From NCBI GenBank assembly GCA_946800325.1, contig OX326956.1, forward strand, positions 22,852,356 through 22,916,355: a stretch of 64,000 nt of DNA, given 5' to 3'. The notes below the pieces were generated by a model. That model saw nothing but the letters and a program-made list of their open reading frames with translations, was not told the origin of the DNA and did not search any database. Both the position numbers and the translations under genes were made by a program. Below are positions 12,241 to 24,616 of the stretch, in pieces. The stretch comes from Luzula sylvatica (Eukaryota; Streptophyta; Magnoliopsida; Poales; Juncaceae). The stretch's first letter is position 1, and each line of letters starts with the position of its first letter.

Positions 12241-13539
12241 AAGGGCATGTTTGTTTTGCAGTAACTCAGTCAGATTGTAAGTCGAACTACTGCATTAATC
12301 TATTTGTTGTTGTTTGGTTTGATGTAATTTGTCAAACTACTGGAAGTCGACTTACATTGTCTCTCTCTTTTCCTGCAACTCAACCTCCCCTCAAATTTAC
12401 ATGAAGTGGAGATACATCAGAACATAACATCTCCTTAAATAGGAATTATATTTTCATTATGTTAATTTAAAAAATTAATCAAGCACAATAATCTGAATAA
12501 ATAAATAAACACTGCCCACGATAATCTAAATAAATAAATAAACACAAATCTACGTCAAGAAATTATTACATTTAAATATAAGTATAAATTATATTTTCAT
12601 TGTGTTAATATAAGAATATAATTAATCACCATAATCTCAAAATAACTAAAATTATTTTAAATATTGATTTTATATATTATTTTAAAATATTTCTAATTAT
12701 TTTGTCATTTTATTAATATTTATAAATATGAATTATATTTTAAATATTTGCGTTTTCTAATAATTAGTAATGAACTGTAACGCTAGACTCATTACCAATT
12801 CAAAGAAACACGGAAATATTTTAAAATATAATTAATATTTGCAAAAAATATAAATATTGAGAAATATTATAAATTATTTTAAAACATTACTAGTATTTCA
12901 GAATATTAAAACATGATGTATACAAAATTAATATTTATATATTTCATTTAAATTATTGTGTTTGATTAATTTTTTAGTTATCAAATGAAAATATGATCCA
13001 TACTTATACTTGAACATAATAATTTTTATGTCAAAATTATTTTCTTTCAAAAATATGATTATTCTCGATATAAAATACATATAATTTTAATTTGTTAAGA
13101 TCTAATAAAAAAAATTACGATTTTTATTTTGATGTTTTTTTTTTTCAAATAATATAGATTTTAGATATACATATACATGGATGCAATATGGGTATATATA
13201 TGGATGCAATATGGGTTAATATATCAAGGAAAAAACCAATTTCTACATCTCTGAGGGTCAAATTTCAAATTTTCAAACTTTTTGGTCTATTGTAGTAAAT
13301 CTGAAACATATTGTGTCTTTTTATAAAATTTTGCCCAAAATTATTTGCAAATTTTAGTAGATATAAATTTTGAAATTCATAATTCAATTACATCAACCCA
13401 AACATAAAAACTATAAATCCAGTAGTTTCACTTTCGTGAATCCAAACATTTAAATTTGAAGTGCATTTCCGGGAAGTCGATTTGCGGAAAGTTAATTTAC
13501 TTCAGGTAATTTCTAACACGGTCACCCAAACATGCCCTT
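12241..13539. mobile_element. Harbinger/Tourist-like TIR element
   Basis: Perfect 13-bp inverted ends, AAGGGCATGTTTG on the left and its complement ending at 13539. If the ends are read as GGGCATGTTTG, the flanks are TAA and TTA, similar to the TWA target of PIF/Harbinger elements. Repeat B copy 2 is continuous across this site and acts as an empty-site reference. The 1.3-kb interior is AT-rich with no transposase. Confidence 0.65.
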
Positions 13540-13599
13540 AATTACATGTACGGATTGCATTCATCGTGAATGATGAATACACTATTTTTCACTCTATTA

Positions 13600-14163
13600 C
13601 TTTTGTAAACTTCTAGTCTAACCTAATCTATTGTATTATTTTTCTCCACTGCGATTTGTATGCTAATATTTCTCTTTCTAAATTGCCTAGTCTCAATGAT
13701 TCCTCTCTAAATATTATCTTATTTCTATTTGTCCAAATTCCCCAGCAATAACTCCACCATTTTAAGTCTCATTCTTGTATGCATTCTTTGCGCATTTTCA
13801 GCCTTCTTGCCCACCATCCATGCGTGCTTATGGATACCTGATTTGGTTGTGTTATTGTAATGTCGAATCCCATCTTGTTTCTTAGCGCTGTCGTAGCGGT
13901 GCATGTGAGGAATATATGATTTGTCGTCTCGATCGTGTTGCTACACATTACACACCTCGTTCCTGCCGGCCAGTTTCGTTTAGCCATATTTTCCTGAGTG
14001 AGTAGTTTGTCGTGGAGGAGAAGCCAAGCAAACGTTTTAATCTTCTCCGGTATCTTCATTTGCCACACTGTCTTGCCGTAATCCATTTTTATACCCGAGT
14101 TGGCCATTATTTTGTATGCGGAATTGGTTGAGAAAGAGCCATCCGCAGTCCAAAACTCATCTA
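13600..14163 (-). mobile_element. LINE ORF2 fragment (zf-RVT domain)
   Basis: Minus-strand frame 14163-13769 encodes a reverse-transcriptase zinc-binding segment: FWTADGSFSTNSAYK, then VWQMKIPEKIKTFAWLL, then RCVMCSNTIETTNHIFLTC. The C-x2-C...H-x4-C pattern is the zf-RVT signature of plant LINE ORF2 proteins. After a stop, the frame continues toward 13620 with WGIWTNRNKIIF, the usual end of ORF2. The upstream side is cut at the edge of family A copy A2. Dead fragment. Confidence 0.8.
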
Positions 14164-14904
14164 TTTTGACTAATATGTTCAGCTAAAATTTGATTTGTGT
14201 GATAATTTGAATAAATTGAGCTACACATTTTTTTCTAAAATGATACAATTTGTATTAGGACAAATATATGAATGTTTACATGAATTATGAAATTTTGGAC
14301 AAATCAAATGTTAACGACACGAAAAAATGATCTAATTTGGTACCGTTACCATCCTTTATTTGGTACCGGTACCGGACACCGGTCTCTGAAGAAGCACTCA
14401 AAAACATGTTATTTCAGCAATATCCAACCAAGACAAACACTGAGAAAACTCAGTGAATTGACACACTCGCAAAGCTTTTCAATTGAGCAAGATCCGTTAA
14501 ACCATTTTGCTCTTGAATTTTACATACATACCCATAAATCTTTGCTATTTGCATTTTTACCTAAAAACCCTCTTAATTCCCATAATTTCTTTCTCTAAAA
14601 CATATATCATATCTGAGCTATTCTTCACAACCACTTCCTCCTATATATCCTAAAAAAACTTCATTTTCACATATTTACAAATATATCCAAAAATTCTGCG
14701 TATTTACAGTTTTCTGCCGTTTTTGCACAAAAATCCTCACAACTCTTAAAATACTTTTTCTTTAATATGTTTTGCAACATTTCTCCTATATAACCTCAGA
14801 GATCTTGCACATTTAGAAAAACACCCAAAATTTAGGTGTTCTTGCAATTTTCTGTCTTTTGCACAAAAGTAAAACCCTTCTAACTCACAAAATATATTTT
14901 CTCT

Positions 14905-14954
14905 ACAAATATAACACTTTTTTTTTTTTTTGAAAAAACAAATATAACACTTTT
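14905..14954 (-). mobile_element. Ultra-short retroposon scar (16-nt tail insertion)
   Basis: A perfect 17-bp direct repeat, ACAAATATAACACTTTT at 14905-14921 and 14938-14954, flanks only T10-GAAAAA. Read on the minus strand the insert is TTTTTC followed by A10, the same end as the LINE 3' terminus at 31810-31820. It looks like target-primed insertion of almost nothing but the LINE tail. Confidence 0.6.
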
Positions 14955-15340
14955 ACATACATAAAATTTTGTAACTGTCTTCAATTCTTCTATATTCACG
15001 GAACTACTGGATACGTCCGGAATCTCTGCAAATTTCGAATTTGAGAATGATTAAAAAGATTTAAGAATGCAAATTTGCGGGGTATAAATATCTCAAAACA
15101 AATTTATCAGTATTGTGTGGGTATCTTTCAGTTTGTTTATTTGATTATGAAAATAATAATGTGTGGAGAAGTTTTTATTCCAATATTATTTTCACTCATA
15201 TGAGGGAAACTCTGTTTTAATGGTCTTGTCTTTGCATAGCGAATTATGACTTTGCTTGCTTCAATTTTGTTCTTCTTATTCTTCCGTCAAGATATTCTCT
15301 TCTAACTCTAACGGCTATTTCAAATAGGATCTAGAATGTT

Positions 15341-15405
15341 CTCCTCCAACGGTCATATCAAGAGAGACGTTGGAGGAGCGCCCCTGTTCTCTATATATTC
15401 TCTCT
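15341..15405 (+). promoter_or_regulatory. Promoter-like module of A2 (hairpin plus TATA)
   Basis: Hairpin arms at 15341-15351 and 15368-15378, then CTATATATTC about 13 bp downstream, then a CT-rich leader. Same arrangement as in the other four copies; transcription would run rightward. Confidence 0.55.
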
Positions 15406-16427
15406 TCTACCAGACTACTCTCTCTCTCTCTCTCTCCGACCAATTGAAGATGAAGCAAGCAATTGCGAAATTGAAAAGACAGTCGTAGCAAGCAAGTTCA
15501 TAGCCAAGTCTGGGACAACAAATGGCTCTTTCTCTCTCGTTTTTTGAGTTCCAAATCAGAGAAGCAACAATTTTGTGCTCCGAGAATTTTTTTCTTGAAG
15601 AAACAACAATTTTGGTCGGTTCAAACACAGGTTCAGGTAAAGTTCATGTCTTTCTGAATAATTTTTCAATTCTCTTGTTCAGATTCATATCTGCATCATA
15701 GATTTGGTTCAATTTTGTTTGAAGTATAATTTTTCTCTTATCTGAATTTAGTTCAAGAAAACAAAGTACTTCTTTTTTGAAGGAGGAGCAAGAATACTTG
15801 CTGCTCAAATTTTACCAGTAATCTTTGTAATATTTAGAACTATAAGGGTACAAAAAGCAAAACATGATCTACAACAAAAAAAAAATTCCTTCTTATTTTA
15901 ACCAATTATCCCTCTTATGTTTGTATTTTCTGTAATGAATACCAAAGTTATTCTTTTCTTTCATTAAACACATGTTTGTTTACTTTGTGTCATTTGCAGA
16001 GATTAAATCCATGAGAAATCTCTTGTCTGATGTCGAAGGCAGCGTTACCAGAATCTAACGGTGACGAAGGAGACCGAGTCAAAATCTAAAGGGGACTGCG
16101 CCATTGCTCCGACGAAGGCAACTGACTGACCTTATTATTATCTCAATTTCTTATTTCACTTATGCTGATTGCTAGTCTCGATTTTATTTGCTAATATTTT
16201 GTACAAATTTCAGAATCTAATCGACCTCTTCATTTTTCAGGTTTTCAAAGCACCCAATTTCTCAATTGCAAATAAGTCGCTGCACCAAGATTGTAGGAAG
16301 TTTCATAGAGATCCTTTTAATGCTGAAAATCCCTCAAGACGTTTTTCATTACTTGTGTATTTTTCTAAGTATATGTGTCTGTATGATCTGTGTATGATGT
16401 GTGGGGGTGTGTGTGTGTGTGTGTGTG

Positions 16428-16671
16428 GAGTGCGGTTTCTCTGTGGCCGCACAGTGGCAGCCACTTGTGAAACCGCCGACGTGGCTTCGTTTTATTGGTC
16501 AAAACAATGAATTTTACACATAAACCCCTAATTTATATAAATTAACTGTCTAGGGGATTCCGAAAAAGTAGGGGTTTATGTGTAAAATTCATTGTTTTGA
16601 CCAATAAAACGAAGCCACGTCGGCGGTTTCACAAGTGGCTGCCACTGTGCGGCCACAGAGAAACCGCACTC
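16428..16671. mobile_element. Foldback MITE with perfect 103-bp inverted arms (MULE-like)
   Basis: Arms 16428-16530 and 16569-16671 are perfect inverted repeats starting GAGTGCGGTTTCTCTGTGG, with a 38-bp AT-rich spacer. The element interrupts the GT microsatellite of copy A2; GTGTGTGTG on both sides is consistent with a 9-bp target duplication but cannot be proven inside a microsatellite. Long arms and that target length fit Mutator-type MITEs. No mismatch between arms suggests recent insertion or gene conversion. Confidence 0.85.
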
Positions 16672-16711
16672 GTGTGTGTGTGTGATACGTGTATGATGTG
16701 TGTGTGTGTGG

Positions 16712-16921
16712 TTAACTTGAGAAAACGACCATTAATCCATAAAACTAAACATATGAAAAATCATGGTTTAACAGGACCCACTTTTTCTTTCCCATATTAT
16801 TCCTGCTTTTCCTCAAGTCTTAACCCACAATTTTTTTCTTTATCTCCTTCCTTTTTAAGATGATTTTTTTTTTTAAAAAAAACATTCAAACCGACATATT
16901 ATTCCTAGGGATTTTATACAA
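16712..16921. repeat. Repeat B, copy 2
   Basis: Matches 12028-12240 almost throughout and continues past the point where copy 1 is broken by the Harbinger-like element. Confidence 0.85.
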
Positions 16922-16958
16922 TTTAATTAACAATTTTTTTTTTGATAATTTAATTAAC
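16920..16958 (-). mobile_element. Ultra-short retroposon scar (15-nt tail insertion)
   Basis: The 12-bp direct repeat AATTTAATTAAC (16920-16931 and 16947-16958) flanks AATTTTTTTTTTGAT, which on the minus strand is ATC followed by A10. Same design as 14905-14954 but a shorter, AT-only duplication, so less certain. Confidence 0.45.
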
Positions 16959-17074
16959 CAAAATTATTGTGTTCCTAGGTATTTTATACATTTCAAAATA
17001 CCATTTCTTCAATTAACGAAATACCATTTCAAAATTCCATTTCACTAATGTCTTTTAAGACTCTATTCGCCAGT

Positions 17075-17075
17075 A

Positions 17076-17150
<75 letters not shown>
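17075..17150. repeat. CT microsatellite
   Basis: More than 30 CT dinucleotides with one CTT break near the start. Confidence 0.95.
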
Positions 17151-17151
<1 letters not shown>

Positions 17152-18246
17152 CAGGTTTGTTGTGCGACTACTAATTTACACCATTAATAGTCCAAACACA
17201 AAATTGATAAACTCATCTATTTTTGACTAATATATTCAGCTAAAATTTGATTTGTGTGATAATTTGAATAAATTGAGCGACACATTTTTTTCTAAAATGA
17301 TACAATTTGTATTAGGACAAATATATGAATGTTTACATGAATTATGAAATTTTGGACAAATCAAATGTTAACGACACGAAAAAATGATCTAATTTGGTAC
17401 CGTTACCTGCCTTTATTTGGTACCGGTACCGAACACCGGTCTCTTAAGAAGCACTCAGAAACTTGTTATTTGAGCAATGTCCAACCAAGACAAACACTGA
17501 GAAAACTCAGTGAATTGATACGCTCTCAAAGCTCTTCAATTGAGCAAGATCCGTTAAACCGTTTTGCTCTTGAATTTTACATACATACCCATAAATCTTT
17601 GCTATTTGCATTTTTACCTAAAAACCCTCTTAATTCCCATAATTTCTTTCTCTAAAACATATATCATATCTGAGCTATTCTTCACAACCACTTCCTCCTA
17701 TATATCCTAAGAAAACTTCATTTTCACATATTTACAAATATACCCAAAAATTCTGCGTATTTACAGTTTTCTGCCGTTTTTGCACAAAAATCCTTATAAC
17801 TCTTAAAATACTTTTTCATTAATATGTTTTGCCAAATTTCTCCTATATAACCTCAGAGATCTTGCACATTTAGAAATATACCCAAAATTTAGGTGATCTT
17901 GCAATTTTCTGTCTTTTGCACAAAAGTTAAAATATACACATTTCGAATTTGAGAATGATTAAAAAGATTTAAGAATGCAAATTTGCGGGGTATAAATATC
18001 TCAAAACAAATTTATCTGTATTGTGTGGGTATCTTTCATTTTGTTTATTTGATTATGAAAATAATAATGCGTGGAGAAGTTTTTGTTCTAATATTATTTT
18101 CACTCAAGTGAGGGAAACTCTGTTTTAATGGTCTTTTCTTTGCATAGCCAATTATGACTTTGCTTGCTTCAATTTTGTTCTTCCGTCAAGATCTACCTAT
18201 CTCCTCTCTAAATCTAACGGCTATATCAAATAGGATCCAGAATGTT

Positions 18247-18305
18247 CTCCTCCAACGGTCATATCAAGAGAGACGTTGGAGGAGCGCCCCTGTTCTCTAT
18301 ATATT
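18247..18305 (+). promoter_or_regulatory. Promoter-like module of A3 (hairpin plus TATA)
   Basis: Hairpin arms 18247-18257 and 18274-18284, then CTATATATT at 18297-18305. The CT-rich leader follows 26 bp later. Confidence 0.55.
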
Positions 18306-18328
18306 CTCCCTTCTAGCCAGAGTCCAGA

Positions 18329-18380
<52 letters not shown>

Positions 18381-19375
18381 ACCAATTGAAGATGAAGCAA
18401 GCAAGTGCAAAAGACAGTCGTAGCAAGCAAAGTTCATAGCCAAGTCAGAAGAGACAACAAATGACTCTTTCTCTCTCGTTTTTTGTGCTCCAAATCTAAG
18501 AAGCAACAATTTTGTGCTCCGAGAGATTTTTTCTTGAAGAAGCAACAATTTTGTTCTGTTCAAACACACGTTCAGGTAAAGTTCATGTCTTTTTGAATAA
18601 TTTTTCAACTCTCTTGTTCAGATTCATATCTGCATCATTGATTTGGTTCAATTTTGTTTGAAGTATATTTTTTCTCTTATCTGAATTTAGTTCAAGAAAA
18701 CAAAGTTTGCCTTCTTTTTTGAAGGAGGAGCAAGAATACTTGCTGCTCAAAATTTACCAGTAATCTTCATAATTTTTAGAACTACAAGGGCACAAAAAGC
18801 AAAACATGATCTACAACAAAATAAAGTTTGCCTTCTTATTTTAACCAATTATCTCTCTTATGTTTTTTTTTTTTTCTGTAATGAATACCAAAGTTATTCT
18901 TTTTCCTATTTTGAACAGTCATTAATGAAGCGGGTCGAGCCTTTACAGGGATTAAATCCATGAGAAATCTCTTCTCTGATGTCTAAGGGGACTGCGCCAT
19001 TGCTCTAAGGGGATTAAATCCATGAGAAATCTAACGGGGACGAAGGAGACCGAGTCAAAATCTAAAGGGGACTGCGCCAATGCTCCGACGAAGGCAACTG
19101 ACTGACCTTATTATTATCTCAATTTCTTATTTCAATTATGCTGATTGCTAGTCCCGATTTTATTTGCTAATATTTTGTACAAATTTCAGAATCTAATCGA
19201 CCTCTTCATTTTTCAGGTTTTCAAAGCACCGAATTTCTCAATTGCAAATAAGTCGCTGCACCAAGATTGTAGGAAGTTTCATAGCGATCCTTTTAATGCT
19301 GAAAATCCCTCAAGACGTTTTTCATTACTTGCGTATTTTTCTAAGTATATGTGTGTTTGTATGATCTGTGTATGA

Positions 19376-19424
<49 letters not shown>

Positions 19425-19519
19425 TATGTGTATGATGTGTGTGTGTGCGGTTGTGTCTTTGTGTGTGATGTATGTATGTGTATTGTTTATGCAGGATAGC
19501 ATGGAAGCAAGGGACGAGA

Positions 19520-20045
19520 AGGACGGGGGTTCGGCCCAAAAAGGGGCCGGGCCGCGGGTGGAAGGGAGAGGTTCGGCCCAAAAAATGGGCCGGGCCCGTG
19601 AGGGGAGGAGAGGTGGGGTCCGGCCCAATAAAGGGCCCGCGAGGGGAGGGGTGGGTCCGGCCCAAAAAAGGGACGGGCCCGCAAGGGGAGAGGGGGGGTC
19701 CGGCCCAAAAAAGGGTCGGGCCCGCGAGGGGAGAGGTGGGGTCCGGCCCAAAAACGGGTCGGGCCGACCGGAGGGGAAGGGGTCGGGTTGGGTACCCGGA
19801 CCCGCCCGGGGGGAGGGGGGTTCGGGTCGGGGACCCGGACCCGCCCCGGGGGGGGGGGGGGGGGGGGATGGGTTCGGGTCGGGGACCCGGGACCCCCCGG
19901 GGGGGGGGGGAGGGTTAGGGTCGGGGACCCGGACCCGCCCCGGGGGGGCCCGACCCGCCCGGTGGGGGGGGGGGGGGGGGGGGGGGGGGGGAGGGTTTGG
20001 GTCGGGGACCCGGACCCGCCCGGAGGGGGAGTTTGGGTCGTTGGA
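19520..20045. repeat. G-rich compound minisatellite of copy A3
   Basis: Two blocks: about six units of GGTCCGGCCCAAAAAAGGG with CCCGCGAGGGGAGAGG, then units of GGGTTCGGGTCGGGGACCCGG separated by G runs. The run near 19964-19990 has about 27 consecutive G. The open frames here are Gly/Pro/Arg-rich in all frames, as expected of the repeat itself. Confidence 0.9.
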
Positions 20046-20389
20046 TTACTTTGATGATAATTTGTGATTGACGAAAAAAAAAAGATGTCATTTTTCCGTT
20101 TGCCATCCCCTAGGAATGTATTTTTGTTTCCAAAACAATCGTGTCTCCAAACTAGATCTCTTATTTTAATTTTTGAGCCATGCAACGATGCTCTCTCGAA
20201 AAAGCAGCACGGATTCGCCGACAGGAGCTCTTTCTCTCTGTATCACATCTGATCTATTTTCGCTTCTATCATGTATGGCTCGCCTCTCCCCTAAATCTTA
20301 ATGTTGCTCCCCTTCCAGATTAGATGAAGTAACTCAATTTTATGCAAAAAGGTGAATTTTTTTTTACTTCATTTTTTGTCCACTCGCAA

Positions 20390-20862
20390 TTGCGCGGATA
20401 CTTCAAAAATCAAGCCGTATCGTATCGGATGATGTATCGATACTCGTCGGATACGTATCGGATACTCCACGTGGCGTATCCGAATATTTTATTTCAAAAT
20501 AATATCGGATACTTCTCGGATACTTCCCGATACTTGTCGGATACTTCTAACGTATACAAAAATATACTTGAAAAATAAAAATAAAAATGTGAAATCGAAA
20601 TAAATGAGTAATACATATAAATAAATAACTAAATAAAATAAACATTTACTTAATAAAAGTTATTTCTGTAAAAACAAATTTTTAGGATATTTTATGTCAA
20701 ATATATATTATATAAAATATTAAATATATGAATTATAATTAATAAAATAATAAAATATTATGTATAATGGCCGTATCGTATCCTACATATTTTTGAAAAC
20801 TGCCGTATCGCCGTATCCGTATCGTGTCGGATACGATACCCGTATCCGTATCCGTGCAACAT
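20390..20862. mobile_element. hAT-like element with GTATCCG/CGGATAC motifs
   Basis: Left end TTGCGCGGATACTTC, right end complementary to ATGTTGCACGGATACGG. Subterminal CGGATAC, GTATCGGATAC and CCGTATCCG motifs repeat on both sides and the core is AT-rich. Flanks ACTCGCAA (20382-20389) and AGTCGCAA (20863-20870) agree at 7 of 8 positions, consistent with an 8-bp hAT target duplication. A short relative lies at 63633-63761. Confidence 0.65.
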
Positions 20863-20869
20863 AGTCGCA

Positions 20870-21165
20870 ACTCTTTATGAAAATTATGTTTCGGTTTCTT
20901 CTCCGAGCCCTAATTTTTGAAGTTTTCAATCAATTTCATCGAAACTTTCCGAACTTGATTACTTTCCAACGGCCTTCACTGAAATTCAGAAAGTATTGAG
21001 CTTGTGTACTTGTTATGAGTTTGTTATTGGCCATCAGCTATGAAATTAAGTCCGACATAGAATTTAAAAAAATTGGAATCATAATTTATTTTACATATGT
21101 AGGTTTGATTTTGTTTCTCTCGAGATGGGTTCTCACATAATTTATTTCTCAATAAAATGAGTCGA
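20870..21165. other. Intergenic DNA, nothing recognised
   Basis: No repeat or coding recognised. Confidence 0.4.
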
Positions 21166-21168
21166 GCC

Positions 21169-21360
21169 TTTGACAGGTCAGGAATCAGCATGCATCATGT
21201 AGCGCTTGCTCAAGAGATCAACGCGTCTCAGAGGCTGAAGCTTGAAGATTGTAGAGATCGATGAAGGCTCAAGAGACCGACACGTCTTGAAGGGTCAAGA
21301 GATCGACGCGTCTTGAAGGCTCTAGAGATTGACGCATCTCCAAAGCTTGTCTAGTCTTGA
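21169..21360. repeat. Imperfect minisatellite around CAAGAGATCGACGCGTCTTG
   Basis: Four to five units of about 26-40 bp sharing GCTCAAGAGA, GACGCGTCTTGAAGG and related motifs. More GC-rich than its surroundings. Confidence 0.65.
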
Positions 21361-21775
21361 ACCGAGTTTGGTGTTTGTTTTGTATTATTTAAGATTTAGA
21401 ATATGTTATGGGTATTGTTCAAAGGGCTATATGTATTGTATAAATGCAAATTATGTAATGATGGATTTTCAAATGATAGGTTGAATGAAAAACTCTAATA
21501 TTATTACATCTTGTACCAGTAGACTTGTTTGATAATCTGCAAGTTATGCATATTTTTCTGTTTAATTTGATGTATTGGAGTTTTATTGTTGATTGTTAAT
21601 GTCTACTTGGGGGGTTTAGAGGGATTATGCGTAAAAATAAATTTAAAAGATATCAAATTTTTGAAATTTCAAGAATAAATGTGATAATTTCAGATTTTAA
21701 ATTGCTCATTGGTACTACCCCCAGTAGTCCCATCATTCAAAACCACAGCATGATACATAATAAAAATAAAAATAA

Positions 21776-22310
21776 AGTAACCATTTATCATATAACAAAG
21801 TTGTATTTCTACAATTCACAAACATTTATGTACATCCTAAAAAAACAAGTATAACCATGTTAATTTATCATAAAACAAAGTTGTATTTCTACAATTCACA
21901 CACATTTATGTACATCCTAAAAAAAACAAGTATAACCATGTTAATTTATCATAAAACAAAGTTATATTTCTACAATTCACACACATTTATGTACATCCTA
22001 AAAAAAACAAGTATAACCATGTTAATTTATCATAAAACAAAGTTGTATTTCTACAATTCACACACATTTATGTACATCCTAAAAAAAACAAGTATAACCA
22101 TGTTAATTTATCATAAAACAAAGTTGTATTTCTACAATTCACACACATTTATGTACATCCTAAAAAAAACAAGTATAACCATGTTAATTTATCATAAAAC
22201 AAAGTTGTATTTCTACAATTCACATACATTTATGTACATCCTAAAAAAAACAAGTATAACCATGTTAATTTATCATATAACAAAGTTGTATTTCCAAAAT
22301 TCACGCACAC
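21776..22310. repeat. 81-bp tandem minisatellite, about seven units, open in one frame
   Basis: Near-identical 81-bp units, with ATG of each unit at 21857, 21938, 22019, 22100, 22181 and 22262, preceded by one diverged unit. Because 81 is a multiple of three, one frame stays open across the array (21857-22414, 185 codons). Each unit would encode MLIYHKTKLYFYNSHTFMYI followed by LKKTSIT. No promoter or family match, so I call a repeat, not a gene. Unit identity points to recent amplification. Confidence 0.85.
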
Positions 22311-22414
22311 ATACATACATCCCAATTTCTACAAATCCACTTCCTAAACCACTAAAATTTTGTTTCACGACGTTTCCAAGTTTTCATATCTATCAGCCAA
22401 AAAGAACTGAGTAA

Positions 22415-24060
22415 TCTACATATTTATACTATTAAAATCCAAAACATATATGCTGCATTTTATTCCATGATTATTTTATTGGTATGTAACTTGATAATTT
22501 TATTTATTTTCATGTACACATAATATTTCTTTATTTATATGTGCAATATTTGCAGAAATAAAAATATTCACATTACAATAAACATTATATTTTTTATAAA
22601 TATAAATGTAAGGATGAAAAATATTACATATTTATCTAATTGTTTGTTCTAAAATAATAGGATATTATGATTTAATATTATCAATATTTCAAATATTTTA
22701 AATATATACAATACATTGACATATTTGATGAAGATTAGTTCTAACTTCTAACATGTAAAAATATATTTGAATTACATCAAATTATACAAACAAGTTGAGA
22801 ATGATTCGCTACACATAATTAAGATATAGAAATATTCATGCACAATTAATCTTGTCGGTTTATGAATTACTATTTTTCCTCAAATCCGTTTACAATTCTC
22901 AAATACTGACAATACAAAACTTAGTGATTATCTTCTATATTTTTTGGTCCTCTGCAAATATTTGGCATATATCAGTTATCACCCACTAATAACTACTATT
23001 AACTCGTATAAATCTTAATTTTTATTATAATTATAATTATAATATTATAATGTATTATATCCTGATTTTAGTTTTGAATCACTGTCTTGAATTTTAAAAA
23101 GTCATATCAATCATGTGTTGATAATTACATTTTTCTAAGTAACAACCGAATGCAAGACATAATTTTGTCCTCATATTTGATGTTGATGCATTGGCGACTA
23201 ATTTTTTCCTCATAATTTTTTGTAAAGTAATAATATCAATCGTGATTTTAATTTTTTCCTCATATTTTTTTCCTCATCATGTGTTTTTACAATATATATA
23301 ATTATAGTACTAACTAAAATTAAACATACAATTTCATTAATAATCATAAATTATCTCGGTTTACGTATATTCTCGTGTAACGAGTTATAATGAGAGCTCC
23401 ATATAATTATAATCATAGTATAATATATATCTAACTATAGTACAATTAGTGACATTATAATTTAAAAAATAGTACAATTGAAATATACACAACAATATTA
23501 CAATTTTAATCGATGACATAATAATTACAAAGATATAAAGGCAAAATAACAATTGATGTGATTATTTTTATGTACTAAAATAAGTATTCATAGACCATAT
23601 ACCAATAAATAAATAGCAACATTAAAATTTTAATTACTATTTCGTTGCATGATGTACACCTAATTAAAAATAATAATAATGTGGTTATATTTTATAGATT
23701 TATTATGTTTCAACTATTCTATACTTATGAATTTTAAATGGTGCATCTAAAAAAAAAAAAAAATTGCTCTAAAATAATATGAAACGGTTCGAAAATGCAG
23801 ATATTCATGTCTATAAAAATGCAATCAACATCTACAAAATTAACAATTACATAAAGTATAAAAATATTATGATAACATTAGCTGATATTTTTAATGTAGT
23901 CAATTGTCAATTTATACCACAAAACTAGGTAAATATTAAAAAATACTTTTAATGTAGTCAATAATGATACATGTTAATTAATCATTAATTTATTTTTACA
24001 TATAATTTTTGGTGTTAATTGTATTATAAATTAATTTCACTAATTTTCTTCGAAATATGA
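22415..24060. other. Very AT-rich DNA, nothing recognised
   Basis: No genes, no clear inverted ends; only short AT-rich and homopolymer stretches. Confidence 0.5.
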
Positions 24061-24616
24061 ATAGTGGATGGGAAAGAGAGTTCGTGGAGGCATAATAAAT
24101 GCCCTCATAATATATACGTCCTTTCCAATTTTTAGTACATCTCTGTTTTATATTGAATTGAAATCCATTCTTTTACTCAAACCTAGAATGAATTTCTTAA
24201 CTTCTAAAATCTGTGTAAAATTCAGATTTGATTTCTCGGTCCTGATGATCTCTAAAAACCTTGGTTTCCATGTCCCAATCCTAAAGATATCGAAAAAACC
24301 GTGTTCCCATTTCCAAACCCACCTCTCACTGTCTATCAGTTCAACTATTTCCACGGCAAAGCACGTTCAGGTTCGAGTCCAGTCGAGTAAATTAATTGGA
24401 AACCCAAATTTCAAAATTCAAATCAAATCATTCACGAAACCGAATCCTTTGTGCGAATCTTCTCCAAATCCTCATCTCTTCTCTCTTCTTCGTCCAACCT
24501 CCTAACCACCACCTCTCTCTCTCTCAGACACATCAAAAAGAACCAACAAAGGAAGAATTGGAGACGAGAAGTTCGCATCCTCCTACCTTCTTACTGAAAA
24601 TTAAGAAGTTGGTTTA

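Larger units (their letters stand above)
14157..16427 (-). repeat. Family A segmental repeat, copy A2 (inverted)
   Basis: Inverted relative to A1. In plus coordinates: conserved tail (14157-15240), hairpin plus TATA module (15341-15400), CT leader (15416-15437), the unique block, then GT microsatellite. It lacks the GC-rich minisatellite; at the GT tract it is interrupted by a foldback MITE and then joins repeat B. Confidence 0.85.
17155..20050 (-). repeat. Family A segmental repeat, copy A3 (inverted)
   Basis: Longest inverted copy. In plus coordinates: conserved tail from 17155, hairpin plus TATA (18247-18305), CT leader (18331-18378), unique block (18400-19350), GT microsatellite (19370-19445), then a G-rich minisatellite (19520-20045). 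In the plus orientation it is gene-like: a strong donor-like GTAAAG at 18576, acceptor-like TTTTTCAG at 19210-19217 and TTTATGCAG near 19494. An open stretch around 19193-19375 (FSIANKSLHQDCRKFHSDPF) is also readable in A1, A2, A4 and A5. No known domain. Confidence 0.85.

Noticed and set aside
18576..18621. 46-nt GT-AG intron in family A
   Set aside because: Too short for a plant intron; the donor could pair with a later acceptor near 19217 instead.
21776..22310. CRISPR-like array
   Set aside because: Units are contiguous with no unique spacers, and the DNA is a plant nuclear genome.
24360..24380. tRNA-like GGTTCGAGTCC box
   Set aside because: No matching A box or cloverleaf around it; no tRNA gene found in the window.
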